Source: Aradus depressus (Eukaryota > Arthropoda > Insecta > Hemiptera > Aradidae). Taken from it: a stretch of DNA of 64,000 bases. The translations under genes and the position numbers were made by a program. The notes below the pieces were generated by a model. The model was not told the DNA's origin. It ran no database searches and was given only the letters and a program-made list of their open reading frames with translations. Location of the stretch: the NCBI GenBank assembly GCA_963662175.1, contig OY759221.1, positions 36,392,045-36,456,044 of the forward strand. The letters are read 5' to 3'. Positions 59,560-64,000 of this stretch are shown in pieces; position 1 is the stretch's first letter, and the number at the start of each line of letters is the position of its first letter.

Positions 59560-60290
59560 TATTGGGAAAGTTATGTAATCGGTCAGAAATTCGATGTTGA
59601 GTTTTCACACGAATTTCCTGTTTTCCAACCTTCCTGATTCTAAAAATGAAAAAAAAAATGTCTGCCTGTGTCTGTGAACACGATAACTCCCAATAAAATG
59701 AATGTATTGACACGAAGTTGCATATGCAAATTCATGACCTCATAAGGACGACACCTATCAATATTCAGCGAAATCAGCCAAATGGGAGGGGGGAACCAGA
59801 GGGAGGGCTCAACTCAAAATCCCAATAACTGCCGATAGAATGAATGTATCGACATGAAAATTTATATTTAAATTCTAAACCCCATAAGGATGACACCTAT
59901 TAATTTTCAGGGAAATCGGTCGAAGGGAATGAGGGAGACCAGAGAAGAGGGGCTCAACTTAAATACCCTCAACACTTCCGAAGTAATGAATTTATAGACA
60001 CAAAATTTAGTATGAGGATTGAATGATGGCACCTAATAATTTTACTCGAAATCGGCCGAAAGGATGGGGGATCTGTGAAAGGGGGCTCGACTCAAATAAC
60101 TGCATATGAAATTAATGTATAGACACAACATTTAGGATGAGAATTTAGAAGCCATAGTGTGTCAAATATTGAGTATTAGCGCAAACAGTCGATTGGCTTT
60201 GCAGAGAGAGAGAAAACGTATTCGATTAATTCGATAATTCGTGCGAGAAAACGTGATTGATTAATTCGATAATTCGTGTTGGGGAAGTAG
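59560..60290 (-). repeat. Dispersed repeat C, four tandem monomers
   Basis: The reverse-oriented array shows AATGAATGTATTGACACGAA and its equivalents at about 59697, 59842, 59985 and 60113, a spacing of about 130-145 bp. Each monomer contains a GACACCTAT-type block and a CTCAACTCAAA-type block. The distal edge GTGTTGGGGAAGTAGATAGC lies at about 60268. Confidence 0.85.
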
Positions 60291-61022
60291 ATAGCCGGTG
60301 ATTGAACTACGACTTTTTTTTGCCTTGTGATTGGTTGAAGGAAGCACCGAAGCCACTCGAACTGATGCTCTATTGAAAAGACGGCATGACATCTCTGTTA
60401 CAAGATGGTTCCAAAATAATGAGACACGAATGCTAAATTTAATTTTTATACCTCCGGCTGATATTTTTATTTTCAAATTTCTCTTTAAAGAATCCTAATC
60501 AGTCAATTATTCTCATCATAAAAATGTGTCATTTCATATAAACATACATTCATGTCTTATTTCATCTCAAGTCCATTCTCAAACTGTGTGTGTATGTAGT
60601 CAATAGCATATGCGCCACTGTTAGAAAAAATTCAATGTTAGTTATAGCCAGAAAATAACCTATGTTTTTTCACAAAAAAACAGAAGTTGACATTTTTCAA
60701 AATGTTTTAATTTCCTAGTAACATATATAATATTTCTAAAGAACCGAATTAAATTATCATTTTTTCGAACACCGGTTTGTAGTGGCACCACTGTGTTGTT
60801 TACGTCGACCTGCTGCTCGGAAGGTTAATTTTGACGTTTATGTAATCAGCTGTTGTGTTGATAGTGGATCGCTTAGAGGTTAGTTATGCAGCGTCTTTTA
60901 GCTGTTGAATATTTTTATTCATTGAGATGGATCATTTTAACATACCATTTATTTCACTTGTTCAAAATTGCGCGGTCAAATATTTAACCAACGTATGAGT
61001 TGGCACAAGTTACTTGTCCAAA
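60291..61022 (+). promoter_or_regulatory. Upstream region of TBC1D8/9-like gene
   Basis: The region before the start codon at 61023 should contain promoter and 5' UTR. It is less AT-rich from 60770 to 60900. I cannot identify a TATA box or initiator with confidence. Confidence 0.3.
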
Positions 61023-62648
61023 ATGTGGATCAAGCCCAAGGAGGTTTTGATAGCTAATGCGCTTTGGTATGTTTATCGTTTACTTTATCAAATTATTTAT
61101 TAGTGAATCGTTATCATTTTTTATTTTATACAAGTTCCTCTGTTATTATAATTTTTAGGGTTACAGAGCTATCTAGTGTTTACTTTCTTCTTCAAAGAAG
61201 AAAAGGACATGGAAAAGATACAAATAGTTTATCAGCACTCTTTGTTGGCACTCTTGATAGTGTTTTTGATACAAAACCTCCACCTTACAGGATTTTACAT
61301 CAAACGCCAACTTCTGAAGTCTACTACGGCAAGTTATAATATTTTATTACGATAAAAAGATGTCCTTGTACAAATCTTAATTAACATTTTTTTAAATGTT
61401 GTACAGTGATAGCTTGTTCCTTGACATTACCCGAAATCACAAAAGATTGGGAATGGCTTCAACAAAATCTAAATTGTCTTGAAGCTTTTGAAAAAGAAGA
61501 GGACGTCACCACCTTTGTGTGTGGTAAAATTGAATCTATGATTGCAACTTCCTCTCAGTCCAATGAGACTGAAGGTTTGTTTTATTATTTTTATTAAACT
61601 GTTTTAATTTATACTTCTATTTTTTTTTTTTTTTATTAACTTTTTTAAAATTTTCTTTAGATGAAGATTCTAAGCAATACAAGAAACAAACAAAAAAATT
61701 TAAAAGAATTTTTAATCTACCATCTCACGACAAATTAGTGAGCTATTACTCTTGTAGGTGAGTGAGTCATTGCAATAATATGATTATTGATGTGTATATA
61801 AAAAAGGTAAAAGAGTTAGTTATTATGACTCATGCCCGGGCTTTAACTACAAGATCATATCGCCTACTACCAGAGCTCTCTTTCATCACTCTAGTGGACA
61901 TGAGCCCGACTCTACTATGGGAGTCCTAAATTTTGCCTACCCTAAATTTTTATTCAACTAGGGAGGGGTCTTTAACGAGTATCTGACATCGTAAAGGCTC
62001 GGGACCATTGCTTAACGTCCCATCCGAAGGACGGCGTGCTTAAGTTTATTTTACCTTCCAGGTAAATGTAACTAAGGTCCGAACTTGAGCTCAGTAAGCA
62101 AGCACGCATAACACTGAGCTACCCAAGCCCTCAAAAGTAATGTATTGTATTTTTTGATGTTAGTTTTTAAAAACAATTACGTTCTTCATAATACTAATTA
62201 TTATTATTATTATTAATTTTATTGTTTTGTACATGAAGAACGGATATTTGAGCTACTTATTATCTACTGTAGAGAAAGGTGTGCCATGAAATATGAAATT
62301 GTATATTATCTTCGTGTAATTCGTTAACATGTTCATAATTTCGTTAACTATAAATTTGTTTAATCCCGTACTATTTATTAAAGTAATTAGATTATTCTTT
62401 TGGTATATCCGCCTTTGATTAAGAGGCTACTCTCTAACATTTCTTCTGTTGTTAATTTCAGTTTCTGGGATGGTAAGGTTCCGTTCCAGGGCTGGATGTA
62501 CCTCTCGGTGCAACATCTCTGTTTCTATGCCTATATCCTCGGCAAGGAGGTCAAGTTTATACTCAGATGGGTGGATGTCACCGGTCTGAAGAAGACGAGC
62601 AATTATCTCTTCCCCGAGTCCATCTGCGTCTCTACCAGGGACAAAGAT
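61023..62648 (+). CDS. TBC1D8/TBC1D9-like Rab GTPase-activating protein, N-terminal exons
   Basis: Five coding exons, in phase: 61023-61066, 61159-61328, 61407-61574, 61661-61757 and 62462-62648 (222 codons so far). The start [15 protein letters not shown] is the conserved N-terminus of TBC1D9/TBC1D8. It is followed by [38 protein letters not shown] and [14 protein letters not shown]. The last exon, [20 protein letters not shown] through [12 protein letters not shown], opens the first GRAM domain, which binds membranes. The family continues with a second GRAM domain, a TBC (Rab-GAP) domain and an EF-hand, all beyond this window. The protein should act at endosomal or vesicle membranes. Intron 2 uses a GC donor (ACG then GCAAGT). 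The last intron seen here and intron 4 each contain a SINE-A copy. The missing 3' exons lie past position 64000. Confidence 0.9.
61822..62142 (-). mobile_element. tRNA-derived SINE-A in TBC1D8/9-like intron 4
   Basis: GACTCATGCCCGGGCTTTAA, ATCGCCTACTACCAGAGCTC, GTGGACATGAGCCCGACTCT, GCTCGGGACCATTGCTTAAC and GAGCTACCCAAGCCCTC are in family order. Box B is damaged (AACTAAGGTCCGAACTTGAG). Confidence 0.85.
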
Positions 62649-62839
62649 GTAAGTATGATGTTTTTATGTGTAACTAGCAGGTTTACCCAGCGTTAGGACC
62701 TGATATGTTGACTCTCAGTAAATAAATTATGGCGATAAAATAAAATTCAAAGATATTACTTGCCATTAAGTTTTATTATGTCCTCTGCAGTTCCAATAAT
62801 ATTTTTATGTGATTCACTAAGAATGAAAATTCCATTGTA

Positions 62840-63158
62840 ATAGTTATTATGGTTCATGTCCGGGGTTTAATGAGCAGGTCATATCGCCTACTACCAGAGC
62901 GCTCTGGTGAACATGAGCCCGACTCTATTGTGGGAGCCTAAATTGTGCATACTTAGGTTTAGTTACCTAGCGTAAGGGACTTTAACGAGTATCTGACATC
63001 GGGACCAATGTTTAACGTCTCATCCGAAGGAGGGCGTGGTCAAGGCTTTTTACCTTCTAGATACAAAAACCTAAGGGCCTCGGCCGGGTTTCGAACCCGT
63101 GTTCTTGAACTCAGTAGGCTAGCACGCTACCTCTGACCTACCGGCGCCTTCGAAGTAA
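62840..63158 (-). mobile_element. tRNA-derived SINE-A in TBC1D8/9-like intron 5
   Basis: Full order of blocks: GTTCATGTCCGGGGTTTAAT, ACTACCAGAGCGCTCTGG, TTTAACGAGTATCTGACATC and an intact box B within GGGTTTCGAACCCGTGTTC. The complement of the head ends at CTACCGGCGCCTTCG. Confidence 0.85.
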
Positions 63159-64000
63159 CTCTATTGTAATGGTGAACGAAACTATACAAAATCAATTAGT
63201 AGATAAACAGTTTACCGATCAATATATTATTCATTTTGCTTATTGTATCGTATTAGTAGTATTTTATATACAAAACTATTAATGTATGTTGTTTAAATTA
63301 ATGCTTTTATTTTTTGCTCATTTTTATCATATTATTTCTTGTTGAATATTCAATTTTAAATATTGTTATCCTTCTACAGAGATAATGTAAATATATCTAT
63401 GCATTTTTTTTTTTTTTTTTTTTCGTTTATACATTAAATGTATAAACGGTAATGTATAAATAAATTTTATTTAAATAGGTATATTTCACAAATTATATAC
63501 ATTTTATATTAGGTTCAGCCTAATAAATAAAGATTATCATTATTGTTTATGATATTTAATTGATAGTACATAAATGGTATGATAATCAGCAATTTAGTAA
63601 GCCCAGTTACGAAGCCTTGTTATTGGTGTGATTTTCATATCATATCGGCTAGGGTAACCGGAAAGGTTCTAACATTTTTTAACTCCCCTAAGGAAACTTA
63701 GCGTCAAAAATGTTATTTTTTTAAAATTCTTCTCGTGTTCTACTTTGTAAACGTACTGCATGCAAACATTCTGTTGAGCATGAGTCACACTAGCTAACTT
63801 TAAAGATTATATAATCAATATCCATTTTATGCACGTAATATACATGATTTTCCAATTACGTCCGATTCAAGTCAGTTTTTAACTCCTGACAATTCTCGGT
63901 TTAAACCCCAAAAAATTCCGGTTTTATTATATACTAGTGAATTATTTATTTAGCCTACAAATAGATTCAGAAGTAAGAAAGTCTGCGACAATATATTTAA
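63159..64000. other. Intron of TBC1D8/9-like gene
   Basis: AT-rich, with no further exon recognised before the window ends. Confidence 0.5.

Overview
This is arthropod nuclear DNA, most likely from an insect. It is AT-rich and intron-rich, carries Jockey-like, R1-like and RTE-like LINEs together with Tc1/mariner, hAT and PIF/Harbinger relics, and its main tRNA-derived SINE ends in CCTAA repeats, which match the ancestral insect telomere motif TTAGG. I cannot name the species. Hemimetabolous insects (for example Hemiptera) are a guess.

Four host genes can be assembled from splice sites and protein similarity. (1) 16.55-22.24 kb, minus strand: the 3' part of a mesothelin/stereocilin/otoancorin-family gene, six exons and about 341 codons, ending in a Ser-rich stretch and a short hydrophobic tail that resembles a GPI-anchor signal. 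No start codon or 5' exon is visible. (2) 29.60-37.92 kb, minus strand: a complete heparanase (GH79), eight exons and 547 aa, with both catalytic glutamates. (3) 39.78-55.70 kb, minus strand: a cytosolic-type sulfotransferase, eight exons and 344 aa, whose conserved C-terminal PAPS-binding motif is missing. (4) 61.02 kb to beyond the right edge, plus strand: the first five coding exons of a TBC1D8/TBC1D9-type Rab-GAP (N-terminal region and GRAM domain), with a GC-AG intron.

The first 16 kb holds no recognisable gene: AT-rich spacer, a minisatellite, a hAT-type element and repeat relics. The introns of the four genes are packed with nested mobile elements. The youngest is an intact 3.2-kb RTE-like LINE (ORF of 1011 aa, 10-bp target duplication) inside the last intron of the sulfotransferase gene. 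Other repeats include at least 12 copies of the tRNA-derived SINE (SINE-A), a second tRNA-like SINE (SINE-B), many copies of a dispersed repeat built of ~140-bp monomers (repeat C), a 25-bp minisatellite, several MITEs with clear inverted repeats, and a foldback family carrying a hammerhead-ribozyme-like core.

Three points stand out. First, a hammerhead-like RNA motif at 19217-19266 has matching stems I, II and III, with variants of the core elsewhere in the window. Second, the heparanase and the 5'-less mesothelin-like gene lie in tandem on one strand with compatible exon phases, so a read-through or fusion transcript is possible. Third, the SINE tail equals the telomere repeat. Heparanase (heparan sulfate cleavage) and a sulfotransferase are neighbours, but nothing in the sequence shows that they act in one pathway.
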